A stretch of DNA of 64,000 bases from Pelecanus crispus (taxonomy: Eukaryota; Chordata; Aves; Pelecaniformes; Pelecanidae): contig NC_134644.1 in assembly GCF_030463565.1 (NCBI RefSeq), forward strand, positions 97,398,765-97,462,764, written 5' to 3'. Positions 7,871 through 19,853 of this stretch are shown in pieces (position 1 is the first letter of the stretch; every line of letters starts with the position of its first letter). A program made the position numbers and the translations under genes. Below the pieces are notes generated by a model. That model searched no databases. It had not been told where the DNA came from and saw only the letters and a list, made by a program, of their open reading frames with translations.

Positions 7871-9013
7871 TCTAAAGAACTTGCACGTGGCAATCTGTTT
7901 TTTTTTTTTCCTCTGGTTTCAGAGATGAAAGCTCTGAAAATAATAATTTAACCCCTGACTGCCAAATTAGTGGGAGTTGCCTGAGACTGAACTGACTCAG
8001 AACTTGAGGATTTGGTGTTTCTAGCAGTACTGTTGCTCACCACTGAGTTACAGTTATTCCTACAGACTTTTACACACGGATCAGTTCAGCTGAACATCTC
8101 ATTCAGTATCTGTGGGTCCAATGAACTGTCAGCACAATGTCAGAACAGGTAAGAGTATCACTACACTACCCTCTAGCTTTACTTTGTATCAATCAAATAC
8201 AGGGCATCATTTAACAAAGAAGCTTCTGTGGATTGCTTGGTCTTTTCCCAAAATATAAATCAAATGGCATAAATTAAATAGCATCATGTGTAAGCTCAAA
8301 ACAGCTCACAAACACACAGACAAAAATAAATTTACTGTATCATATTACCACGACATAGATACTATATTATATAGCTTGTGACCATTTTTCTACCACCTAG
8401 ATTTTTTTGGGGGGGTCCAAAATTTCTTTCTATTCCAAGTAATATTTGCATCATCTTGTTCCTATGTAGTATGCTGATAGAATTTATTGTCATTTTTAAT
8501 ATTAGCAGTCTGGACAAAGTTCTTTTTGGATATCAGAATAAGCAAATAAAATTTAGATCTAAACATCAGATATACATTCTGTGGTTTCAGCCTATGACCA
8601 TGAAACTGAAATTTGTCAACTCAGTTTGACAAAATACATATTTTAGATAATCACCGAGCTTTTATTTGCTATTTGCTAACTGTAGTTCTTCCCAAGAACT
8701 AGAGGTTCACTGGTTCATCCTAACATTGCACTACTTGTGTCATAAATCACTGTCGCAATAGCATTCTCAAAATTCAGGATAAAGAATTAAATTACAGGGG
8801 AAACCCACTGTTTTGCGTGGGAGAGGTAATTGAACCAGGAAGCTTAAGCATAAAGAATGGGAAGATGAACCATCCATCCCAAATCTGCCATAGTTGCTGC
8901 AGTGTTATAAAAGATACAAACTAGTATCTACTTAAACCTCTAACTTTCAATTCAGTTTGATTCAGTGAAATACATCAGTCTGTTTCAATGTGAAGCAAAT
9001 TCTTCTTCTCCCG
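7871..9013. other. Non-coding, no feature recognised
   Basis: AT-rich sequence with short frames only. I see no conserved protein, repeat or promoter. Confidence 0.6.
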
Positions 9014-9278
9014 AGTAGCTAGCGATAGGACAAGAGGAAATGGGCTCAAGCTGTGCCAGGGGAGGTTTAGATTGGATATTAGGGAAATTTCTTTACGGAA
9101 AGGGTAGTCAAGCATTGGAACAGGCTGCCCAGAGAGGTGGTGGAGTCACCATCCCTGGCAGTGTTCAAAAAACGGGTAGACGTGGCACTTTGGGATGTGG
9201 TTTAGTGGGCATGGTGGTGTTGGGTTGATGGTTGGACTGATGATCTTAGAGGTCCTTTCCAATCTTAATGATTCCTAG
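9014..9278 (+). mobile_element. CR1 LINE 3' fragment
   Basis: Matches the CR1 3' portion, including the stretches around TGGAACAGGCTGCCCAGAGA and GATGATCTTAGAGGTCCTTT. It is 5'-truncated as usual for CR1. The short frame at 9040-9228 is a remnant of CR1 sequence, not a gene. Confidence 0.9.
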
Positions 9279-9330
9279 TTTTTACTTTCATTATAAATAA
9301 TCCAGCCACCAAGCCAGGAAACATGAAATT

Positions 9331-9468
9331 GCTACTCTACCCTTAACTGGCTTAGTGGTGGACTTGGTAATGTTAGGTTAATGGTTGGACTGGATGATCT
9401 TAAAGGTCTTTTCCAACCTAAATGATTCTATTCTATTCTATTCTATTCTATTCTATTCTATTCTATTC
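9331..9468 (+). mobile_element. CR1 LINE 3' end with (ATTCT)n tail
   Basis: A second CR1 3' end, beginning abruptly at CTACTCTACCCTT and ending in about nine ATTCT repeats (9425-9468), an expansion of the CR1 3'-terminal repeat. Confidence 0.9.
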
Positions 9469-12107
9469 AAAACATTTCATTCTTCCTTCCCCCAAAGACA
9501 ATACTGAGAAATTAAAATCTACCTAAACATCTATCTATTTTTTATGTATCCGTGCATCTTCTTTCCTAGAAGTCCTTGCCTGAAAATTCCTTACCTACTG
9601 TAATACACACATCTCACCCAGAACTGTGAAGGCATACTCCTTGCAGGAACACAGTGGTCATTTAAATTTTCCTTTTCACCCCCTATTTTATATCTGTACT
9701 TCTGTGAGTGACAAGACCCACTTACACTCTCATCCCTATTTTTATTCTCTTCCTCATCTATTCATTATAGATTTCACTTCATCTGCTTGAAAGTATTACT
9801 TGCTATAGAAGCCACATCCAGTAGACTGAATATCTCACAACTGTAATGCTTACCAGTTCGTACTATAAAAATGCAAATTACTTCACCTCTCTACCAGTAC
9901 AGAATATTTCTCTCTTCTACCTCTCACATGCACAACATGTACAATGCAACAACACAATGCATAGAGAAAGACCTTCCCTCTATGCCAGTAAGTTTTAAAA
10001 ATACAGAATGTGATTTTCTACAAAGCAAAACACCTCAGACAACTTGGCCCTTAGGGTCTAAAATGAAAACACTGTTTGACAGCATCCATATTTTCTGAAG
10101 GGCTGAGTGTTACAATCTGTGTGTACTCAAAATATCCACTTAAGTTGAAGGGACTTCAACTGCAAAAAAACGCAGGCCGAGTTTCTGAAACTAAATGGAA
10201 ATTTTGGAGAAACTGAGCCTCCCTCTACAGTATTTAATAGTGGTCTAATTTTTTGAAGTCCCATAAAAAGTGATAAAGGCTCCATGCTCTCAGGGATCCC
10301 ACACCTCCCAGGATGAATTTCAGCATATTCAACATCTGCCAGCTGAACCCCAAGTGAGAAGAGCACAGCTTCTCAGGAGGCACCCTGCCTAATTATCAAC
10401 CTCTACCACTTTGTAAGCACAGTCTGTATTCAAATTCATCAACAGCCTCACTCTGATAAAATACAATTTTACTGAACATACATTATGTCTGAGTACTTTC
10501 GTTCCAGCAAGAATCAACAGATATTGTCACCACTGCATACTTCTTCAGATCAACTCCTACTTTACTGGAGAAGATTGAGTTTTGCTCTTAACTTTAGGTA
10601 AAAACAAGAACAATCATGTTAAACTTTAAATTCTATCAATGTATCTTCTTTTTTGTTCATATATAAACACTTTGCTCTTTAATTTTCCTGGAATTTGTAA
10701 CAGGACAAGTACACTACGCAATCTAAAGTTGACATATCCTTTGCTGCTGCGTTTAAACTACTCCTTGTACCTCATTTCACTGAAATTAGAACATGGCAAC
10801 ATTTTATTTTAGTGAAGTTACCAAAACCTGTTGTTAGCCTTTAGATTGTATATTCAGTATAATGTTCATTTGCTTATTCGTTATTTCTGTTAAAAAGTAT
10901 TGTCTATAATTTTAGAATCTGTTTTTTGCATTAACCAAATATCAATGTAAAAGATATCTAACTACTACCAGGAAATTTGTTATGAGGAAGAAAAAGAGAA
11001 AAAAGAGGAAAAAGGGGAAGAAAGGGAAAAAGAGGAAAAAGAGAACAAATGAGGAGACAGGTATATTTGACATATTATAATTTTATGAGTGCTGCCTGTT
11101 CTCCAGTTCATCAAAGTAAAATAAAAAACAGCTAATATAATAAAATCTTTTAGCAGCTCCTATTATTAAATACAGAAAGGAAGAATGCACAGATGCATTA
11201 ATAGCACCTTAAACTCATAGCTGCATTGGCTCAAAAGAAGTAATAACTGTATATCTTTCCAATAAATAAGTGCACTTTCTATTCTGCCAACTGATTGTTG
11301 CAGAATATAATGTAATTTAAAGGCTTGTGGTGCTACAGTGATGCGACTGAAGCCACGAGGACTTTCTGCTATTGAACCCAACAAGGTTTTTGCAGCTGTT
11401 GGTACTGTTAAGCTAAACTTCTACTATTGACAATAGGAGTATTGCCTGAATAAGGACTGTAGGATGAATTTTATTTCAGTGTGAGTAAAAAGGAACTGGA
11501 TCTACTCTGCACTTCTACCTTTGCACAAGCCAAGAATTAGGCGTATATGTTACAGGGCCTACATTTCATTTTAAAATTTAATTTTCCAGTTAGAATTTGC
11601 TGTTTTTATTCATTGCTGTCACTGGCACAGCATCTGCAACTTAGTAATTTTCCCTTCTGAAGTCTTATTATAGTGATGGAAGAGGGTTATTTCTGAAGAA
11701 AACCTCACCTTAAAAAGTCATGCATTGAATTTATCTTGAAAATGTTATTATTCAAAACATTTGGCAGAGAATTTCTCAAGGTCTGCTTGGTTGTTCAGAA
11801 CTGTTGCACTTTGAAAGACAAGACAGATACAAACTTTTGGATACCTGGGATTCTGCATAAATGTCCATAAACAGTTCCAGCTGACATATATCGTAAGTAA
11901 AAACAAGCAAACACAATATGAGAGGTGCACGCTACACTGGGTTAAAAATAAATGCTTTCTGAGCATCCTGGATTATCCCTAAAATAACACAGGCTGGCTG
12001 CTCATTAGCCAGGCTCCCACTCTACGTAACCAATTGTTGCATTAATCCAAATGTACCTACTTGAATTCAATAACCGCAAAGCTTTAAGGACAAAGAATGT
12101 TACTTAC
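9469..12107. other. Non-coding; one long polypurine tract
   Basis: No gene recognised. Positions 10984-11045 form an uninterrupted 62-nt purine run on the plus strand. The remainder is unique AT-rich DNA. Confidence 0.6.
10984..11045 (+). repeat. 62-nt polypurine tract
   Basis: Every base from 10984 to 11045 is A or G (irregular GGAAAAA/GAAAAAG-like units). Such tracts can form triplex DNA, especially where mirror symmetry is present; the symmetry here is only approximate. Confidence 0.8.
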
Positions 12108-12212
12108 AGCGAGTTGGTAAGGTTTCTCCTTCTCCTCTGTCTTTCTCACTGTCTGTCTTTGCTCGCCTGTGACAGCTATAAAGCGCAGAGGATGCAGTTG
12201 CCAGCATATATA
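12108..12212 (-). promoter_or_regulatory. Candidate TATA promoter with non-coding first exon
   Basis: On the minus strand TATATA (plus 12207-12212) is followed about 30 bp later by a purine-rich stretch that ends at 12108 in a consensus donor (GCT|GTAAGT). Upstream on that strand lie G-rich Sp/KLF-like motifs, an octamer-like ATGCAAAG (plus CTTTGCAT, 12253-12260) and a near-CCAAT box. The exon has no obvious coding frame. In mammals the next gene downstream of GRB10 on this strand is DDC, whose neuronal first exon is non-coding, so this may be the DDC neuronal promoter. That identity is inference. The position about 22 kb below the GRB10 3' end is compatible with it. Confidence 0.4.
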
Positions 12213-12609
12213 GGCAGAGCATCCACGTCCCCTCAGCCTATCACAGCCAAGCGCTTTGCATTGAACATGCAGCAGCAGCATCTCCCCCTCCTCCCACGCC
12301 TCCTCCAAAATACACTTAGCAAAAAAAGCTAACCGAAAGGCAGACTGATCTGACTGGGAAACGGCCATTGCCTACGTCAACTGTGAAGTGGTGTGTGTCT
12401 CCTTCCATGAGCTCCATTAACAAGTCTGACAGTGAGTGCCTGATCACATGCTCCCGGTCTGCGTTACACACTCCGGGACATTTCTGCTGTGGCTGTTGCT
12501 GCAGAAGCAAGTGCTTTGAACCACTTCTGTCAAACATTATTGTCATGAAAGAAACACAGATACGGCTGAAATACCACTCAAGTGACTGCAAGCTCTGAAC
12601 AAGTATACA

Positions 12610-12676
12610 CGTGAGATTAACATCCTCAGATATGCTGTATTTAACTTTTCCGAGTTTCTCTCTTTCAGCACACGTG
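12610..12676. promoter_or_regulatory. Pair of E-boxes in an imperfect inverted repeat
   Basis: AAGTATACACGTG near 12604-12616 is mirrored by CACGTGTAAGTATACTT from 12671. Both arms contain a CACGTG E-box (bHLH, e.g. USF/MYC-type). Function unknown. Confidence 0.4.
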
Positions 12677-12689
12677 TAAGTATACTTAA

Positions 12690-15600
12690 AAGCAATAGTA
12701 TATATTCAAGATTTGTTTCCCTATTCGAAAAGAAAAGTTTTATGGGGAGTTCTCTTTCCCAGAGGAATCCAGGTAACCGCCTGTCATTTTTATTTAGTTC
12801 AAGTTTGTTTTAAAAAATACTGTCAGCATTTCATAGTCCTGAACAGCTTGCAGCCAGGTAGTGTGGCAGGAGACCTGGGACAGCCACTGCTCCCAGACCA
12901 GTCCCTAGTGCACTGCAGTATTACAGCCAGCCTTTCTGTGAAGGAGGAAAAAGTTCTGGCTGTCATATATTTTAAAACTCCCATGGCTGCGTTTGCTGCT
13001 ATAATGATAGAAGGCCAATTATAACTTTGCTGTAATTCTGAAAGAGCCTATTCAAAATACAAACAGGACCTAAAATCCACAGACAGGCTTGCGGGCTTCA
13101 TTGCACTTGTTGTGCTAGGTGTTACTCTGTGATCTGACTTGCATTTTCAGTTCTTGGGTTGTGTCTGCTGTAATGATCAGGCTATAATCTTGAAAGCGTC
13201 AAGAAATCCCAGGGTCAGTTGCGGCTGGCTCTCAGTTGTTTTCGACCACAGATCAACCCCTGAATGTGCAGGGCTGCAGCCTGGACAAATTGGGATCCCA
13301 TCAGAAAAGAAGTGTTTGGGAGATTTTTCCTATTTTTTCTTTCTCCCTGAATTCAGCTGAAAAGGCTGAAAATTCAAAATATCTTCTAAGGGTATAAGAG
13401 ATGCAGAAACTGAGGATGTCTCTAGTAAACATAAAGATAACTCGAATCTAACTTCACTGTTTCATCCAAATGGCTTGCCAATGGTAAATAACTTTCAAAG
13501 AAGATTAAGAATTGAAACTAAAATTAAGATCAGAGTATTAAAATGCTGGTTTAATCAATCAGATTGTTGAAATGCCACCTCAAAGTCCTCTGATGTGTTT
13601 TTACCTTTCTGCTGTACCTGTAGCTTACCATAAAAGTTGCTGTGACCAGGCAATAATTGCATTTTCTATTAAAATCATATTTATTTTATTTCTCAGGAAG
13701 AAAAGGGAAATAAAGGGTGAGAGGTACAGTGGGCAAGATGGAAAAAAGGAATTAAATGCCCTTCTAAAAAGCATATCCCATGTCCCTCTATAATTCTGAT
13801 AATTCTGGTGGCTCGTGCTACTTTTCATAATCCTCCTCATCAACTGTTGGCAACACACAAATCTCTGCTTAACAGAACCTTTGTGTGGTGAACAAAAGCA
13901 AGATCACTCAGTTTTCTGTAACAGGTGCTGTCTAAGTCAGACCTCCTGTGGCCCTGCAAATTTGTTCCAGACCTTTCAGTGTGCTGGCTCTTTTTGACAG
14001 AGAACTTCTCTTACTGCTGAAACACAATGAATAGAGATCTCCCCTTTACTGCCAAACTGTTTCAAAATCCAGGATACCAGTGTGTGAGAAATAACACATG
14101 ATCCTAAAAGGTTTAAAGGGCAGGACTCGTTGGTAAGCAACCAACAGATCTTCTAATTCACAGCTAACACAAGACAGGCTTCAACATGTTTTTGCACATG
14201 GAGGTATGTCACGCTGGTGATGATATATAATGATGCTGTGCCCCTGCAGCAATGGTACCAATCTATTACCATTGGTGAACTCTTTGGCCTGCAAACAAGG
14301 TGGGAGAGATAAGGTGTTTGAACAGGAGGCTCCAGCGCAGCACCCGAGAACGATGCAGACAGTGTGTTATCAGTCGCCTTGCAGTCCCATTGCCAGTCAC
14401 TGTGCACAGACATGGATCAAAGCAGAGAGAGTTAAACAGTTTGTACCGTTTAACTTTCCACTTTCCAATAGTTTTCACCTCTTCCATCATTACAGAACGC
14501 AGATTAGAAATTAAAAGGCAGTTTTCCCAAGCCTTCAGTCCAGTTATGATCAGATGGCTTTACTCCCAACTTTATTTTTCCCTCACCTGACTGAATAGCA
14601 TGACACTCATCTCATGCTAGCCTCCCAGTGTGGTTATAGTTACGAAATTGGGTGGAGATGTCTTTGTGCTGTAGATCACTGAGCCTAACATTATTTGAAC
14701 AAACCTGTTCTGAGCTATACTGTGAAGGGCTTTAAATTGACTCAGATATCATCAATATCTCAGATATTGAGAAAATAACGTGAAACAATTAATTAGGAAT
14801 CATACTAGCACAATGTTTGTGCCTGTTTTCAACATTTGGTGTCAAAGGAATAATCACTGTTGCCTAAGCATAAGAAAAACCACTGGTTTGTTGCTTAGTA
14901 TTTGGTTTACTCCTTATCTGTAGTTTGAGGACGCTATTTGGAGGCTGCGTCCCTCGCTGTTGCTCCTTCAGAAAAAACCCCAGTAGTAGAACGCTGTCTT
15001 TGTCTGTCTTTTTTTTCCCCAATATATTCTTCCATGAATGTAATACTACCAGTAATGGAAAAGAAAATTATCTACAAAAAGGAAAAGGGAAAAAAAAACC
15101 TCTAAGAATCACTCAGATGTACTGGAATGAAAAATGCTTATATGTTCCATAAACAAGGTCCAAATCTGCATGAGCCATAAAGATGAGACAAGACAGAAGA
15201 GAATATTTTATCAGAAATGTGCAGCTAACTGTTTTCTGGATAAAACAGAGGGTGCATTTCCTTTGGAAGAGAGTAAGAATTAAATAAAACCTTCAGACAC
15301 AAACAGATGGATTACTTGCATTGTACGAGGATAAAAACTAAGTCTTAAGTGCAGAACATAAGTAGACTTTGCAACAGATTAGCCAGGAGATGAATCTCAG
15401 ACAGAGCTGACAAACTGGGAAAGTATCTATCTTACCTTTCATGAATATTTTATGTGTGACTTGTTTTCCCTGTTCAGTTCTGTATGGCTGTCTGTGTGAA
15501 CATGCGAAGGTAAACCAAAGAAGCATAAAAAGGAACTGCTAACACAGTGAACATGGACGGAGACTCAAACACACAGCTTGGGAGGAGTTAACGTACCACT

Positions 15601-17210
15601 TGCTGGTTGGAGGCAGCCTAAGCACTTTACTCTTATGGAAGCAAGCCTGCAGAAAAGAGGGAGGTTGTGATGAACTGAAAAAGTGTCAATAGAAAAACTG
15701 ACAGGCTGTGAAGAGTCACAGAGGCAGTGAGAGCAGGTTGCAATCACAGTAGGCAAGCTCTTCCAATACAGAGATAGGAATAGCTTCTGCTGTGAGCTGA
15801 GATGTGTTTACCTGGGGGTGTAGGCACTGATGGGGCACTCATCCAGCCACGTATTGCTCACAGAAAGAATTTGCTCAAGCATTGACCACTGTGAGCCTCA
15901 TGCAAGCTGTGGCTCAGAGATTAAATGCTATCAGGGCTTACATGCGCTATTAAGACCTCATGTCAGAAAAGCAAATTATAGCAGTTAGTTTATGAATGGA
16001 ATAGTCCACTGTGTGGGTGAAAAGACAGATCCAGGTGAGGCATGAGGAACAAGCTGGCTTGAGACACAGGGGGAACATAATGCAGTGCTTGTTCTTATGG
16101 GATTTGTTCTGAACACTGTTTACAAAGATTTTTAAAGATCACATAACGCTTGGTCCAGAAGACATTTTGTCACGATTAATGCATTGTCATGAGGACCATG
16201 CACTACCGTGCACTGCTTGCAATAAGCTTGGAAGAGCATTTGCCACCAATATGAGCCTCGAGTTGTTCTTTATGGGATGCAAACGACACCAGAGTCTCCT
16301 TATAAAGAGCATGTTGGTGTTCAGTTGTCTGAGATTACAGCAAGCGCTATGGCAAGGGGTCACACTGGTGTTCCTTGCCCTTCCTCCCTGACAGCTTTGT
16401 TGCAAAGGTGTCTTTGACTCCCCTTCAGTCCTGTGGTAGCATAAGCACCTTTCTAGAAAAGACCAATGCCAATTTTCTGAAGAATTTATGCTTAATATCA
16501 CATAAAAGTTACCAAGTACAAGGACTTCCTCCAAGAAGAAGAAATTACTTTATGCGTATCACAGACCCAGGGCTCTGGAGAACTGAGTGGGAATTCCATC
16601 TTCCACAGGTCTCACTGGTCACGGACACACATTCACAGCAGAAGCCACGAGTAAGGTAATGTTTGCTACCTTCTGCTGTGGGTTATTGTCTCCGTCTCAG
16701 AGGTGGCAATGATATAGGTACGCACCTCGACTGCTTGAGTGTAATGCACAATTTTTGCCTAGGAAGATGCATTTACACTAAGATGAGAGGCTTTCCATTG
16801 GAGCCATGTGACAGGTATGCCCTGCTCCTGACTCCTGCTAATATGGTTAGCATAACCAATGCCATTTCCTAAGACAAACGGCCATAATATGTAAGCGTGC
16901 TGATCACATATCACCTCCACCTCTCTTCCCCTTTTCAACACTGTGGTTGTCACCAAGATGTGATGACCCCTGTTACAGAACAGCCAGGCCCCTGGTCAGC
17001 ATTATTACAAGACTATTTGCCCACTGAGCATTGCTACCCAGATATGGTGACACCTCCTATGGAACAGGGAAGTGTAACAGCACATGAGATGTTGCCTACT
17101 AAAGCAAGCAGCTGCAAGTCCTGCTGCTGGACAGCAAAACCTGTGATCCCCCAGTGGTCTGGGATACATCCATTTGTTTTCTTCCTCCGGAGACTGAGTG
17201 CGTGACTCAT
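12690..17210. other. Non-coding, no gene recognised
   Basis: Only short frames on both strands with no family resemblance. A 102-codon frame at 16897-17205 has no recognised domain and no supporting signal. Confidence 0.55.
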
Positions 17211-17760
17211 GTTCTTTTGGGTAAAGACTGAGACTGGATTATGATTATTGTATCATGCACTGATTACTAAGAATTTGACCCGATCTGCAGAGGGTCCAGG
17301 TGACTAAAAGCCTAGGTAACTAAAGACTCTAGATAGTAAGAAAGCTATACTGATTACTAGAAATTTTGCTTAACTAGATGTATGATAATTGATAAAAACT
17401 TTGTGCAACAACAAGCTACACTAAATGCTAGAAATTGTAGTATCAATAAGCTATGCTGATAATTAAATATTTTATGTAATAACAAAGCTCTAATTGTAAC
17501 TACAACCCTGTGGCCAGTCCTCATTCTGCCGAGAATCCCTAGAAGAACCTGCCTGTCCCTGCAGCGTTGGGTGACAGAGCCACCAAGTGTTCACACGCTC
17601 CACCCTGCCAACTCCGTAACACGGGCAATCTTCTCCAGCTAGGGGACAAAACCGCCAGCCAGGAAAGATAACAGCTTAAGCTGCTGCAGGTAGCTTCACC
17701 ACAGCGCAGACAGCCGTGTCTCCACTCAGAACTGCCTGCCATCTGTTCTCCTTATGATAC
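17211..17760. repeat. Unidentified repeat-like segment
   Basis: Degenerate tandem units beginning AAGCTAYRCT recur at about 17341, 17411 and 17445, each followed by an A/T-rich GATTACTAGAAATTT-like string. A GC-richer segment follows (about 17510-17740). The composition suggests a decayed LTR or composite repeat, but I cannot assign a family. Confidence 0.3.
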
Positions 17761-19809
17761 TGTTCACTTCCACACCTCAGGTAATCACAGCTTCCACATT
17801 ATCATTAGGAGAGACAGGCTCTCATTTAGACAGGATTTACATGTGACTGGAGGAGACAGGCAGTTAAACAAGAAGGATAGTCCGATGCATTCATTACCTT
17901 TGTGCTCAGAGACCTTAGTTCAAGTTCTTGTTTTCAAGTACAAATGCAAATCTTTGCCATATGCTGTGCAATTCAGGGTAAGTCCTCAGGGGCAGCTTCC
18001 ATTAATATTTTGCTAGGAAGGGCTGTTCTCTTCCAGCTTATTTTTCTGTGTTACCACATTTGGCTCCAACTCCACTTGGAATCCAAATGGCCTAAATCTA
18101 GGCCAGGTTTAAAGTGGCAGCACCTCCCCACCCCGACTCTAGCAGAATTTGTCTCTGGTCAGAAGCACAGATTTTGAACCTCTGTGTGCTGAGCTCAGAT
18201 GCTGCCAGTCTACAAGCACCCCACCTTTACAGCAGCCTGACATTCCTCACAGTTCTCCGAAAGACAGTCTAGGAAACTTCCAGGAGTTTTGAGATTTCTG
18301 TTCTTTTCTTCCTGCTAACTCTTTAAAAAAATACCTCTCTTATTTAGAAGTGATCTTGATTTGCATAGCCTTAAGAAACATCTCTTCCACATCTACCACC
18401 AGGCAAACTTTTGTCAGCAGGAAAGGGTTAAGAAATGTCATTTTTCACTCTCCTTCAATGCTCAGCAAATACAGAGTGGAGGGAAACTAATGCTGAGGGA
18501 GGGAGAATCACTACCACATTTTATGTTATATACACCGCGACATATAATGGAGCAAAATACTTTACCTGCTGACAGCTTCTGCTGAATTCTAGGTGATAAT
18601 ATTTTCAGTTTCCCTCTTTCAACAAGACATCAATCTAAACCTATGCCTATTGCCCACTGAAGCAAAAATTAAGAAAACTGCTCTGCATCTACATTCGCCA
18701 ACTTGTGAATAATTCACAAGTAGTTAATATTTTACATTGGTTGCTAATTTTGTTTCTTAATACATGTGTTCGGCATGTAAAATCACACTAACCTTTCATC
18801 AAAATTATGATTTATTTACTTTATATTACACAATAATAAACTCACACAACCGAGGTCAGTAGCCTACATGTTATGTAGCTGCAGTCTTAAAGAAAAATAA
18901 TTGGAGTAATTAATCTACTATGTAAAAAAAAAAAAGCTTGGCTCAAGATTCTTCAACTGCAAGTACAATGCATGTCAAGCATATTCCAAGCCTGCAACAT
19001 TGCTAAGACAAAGGATGTCTCAAGACTCAAGGCGATGTTAAACAAGGGATGAATTACATGACCTCCTTACAAAGGAAGACACTTCCTAGTCACTGAAAAA
19101 ACATGAGAAATAGTGTTATATATTCAATGGATACTTACAAAAAACCAGTTGGTTTCTACCAATCCTAGGATAGCAAGCTGTCACGAAAAGCCCGACAGTA
19201 TTTCTGGATCCTCAAGACAATACAGTTCTCTTCAGGTCTGCAGCTTACAGCTCTGCTGGCTGCTACTGCTGCTACCCAGGAAGACAAGCTCTAAAACTGT
19301 GACAGCAAGGTGACCAGAAGCATCCTCAACTAGCATGTGGAAGACTGGGGAGTAAGGGATCCAGAACATACATTAAGACTCAAAACATTGCTATGGCTCT
19401 GCCTGTTGAATTTGGAGTAGAGATAGGTGGAGCTGTGGGGTTTCTTACAATGAAGCTGTATTCACATCCTCATTGGGCATCTAAATTTAATTATTTTTTT
19501 TCCAGGAAAAAGAGGATGAATACTGGGATTGGGATTGAACTGGGAGTGTAGAGGCACTGTGGAGTGAAGCAGAGAATAACGTGCAAATTACAGCACAGGA
19601 CACAACTTCCTGTAGTGACAGCTCAGCTACACTCCATCAACTAGCACTACCCATTTCATATTTCTCTCTCTGTTTGTCCTTTTAAATACCTATTGAATGA
19701 GCCATTTATATTCATACTGTTTCCTATTTGGTTGAAAAGATAACCTTCCTGCTGCTTTTGAAATAAACGAGGTCTACATTTGTTCTGTTTTCCTTCCGGT
19801 TTCCTTTTC
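17761..19809. other. Non-coding, no feature recognised
   Basis: Unique AT-rich DNA with short frames only. Confidence 0.55.
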
Positions 19810-19853
19810 ATAGAATCATAGAATGCTTTGGGTTGGAAGGGATTTTACAGATA
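19810..19853 (-). mobile_element. Short CR1 3' terminus
   Basis: TAGAATCATAGAATGCTTTG followed by GGTTGGAAGGGA is the reverse complement of a CR1 3' end, about 44 bp only. Confidence 0.8.

Noticed and set aside
12051..12332. A 93-codon plus-strand frame over the 12.2-kb promoter candidate
   Set aside because: It runs across promoter-like motifs, has no conserved domain, and the splice donor evidence is on the other strand.
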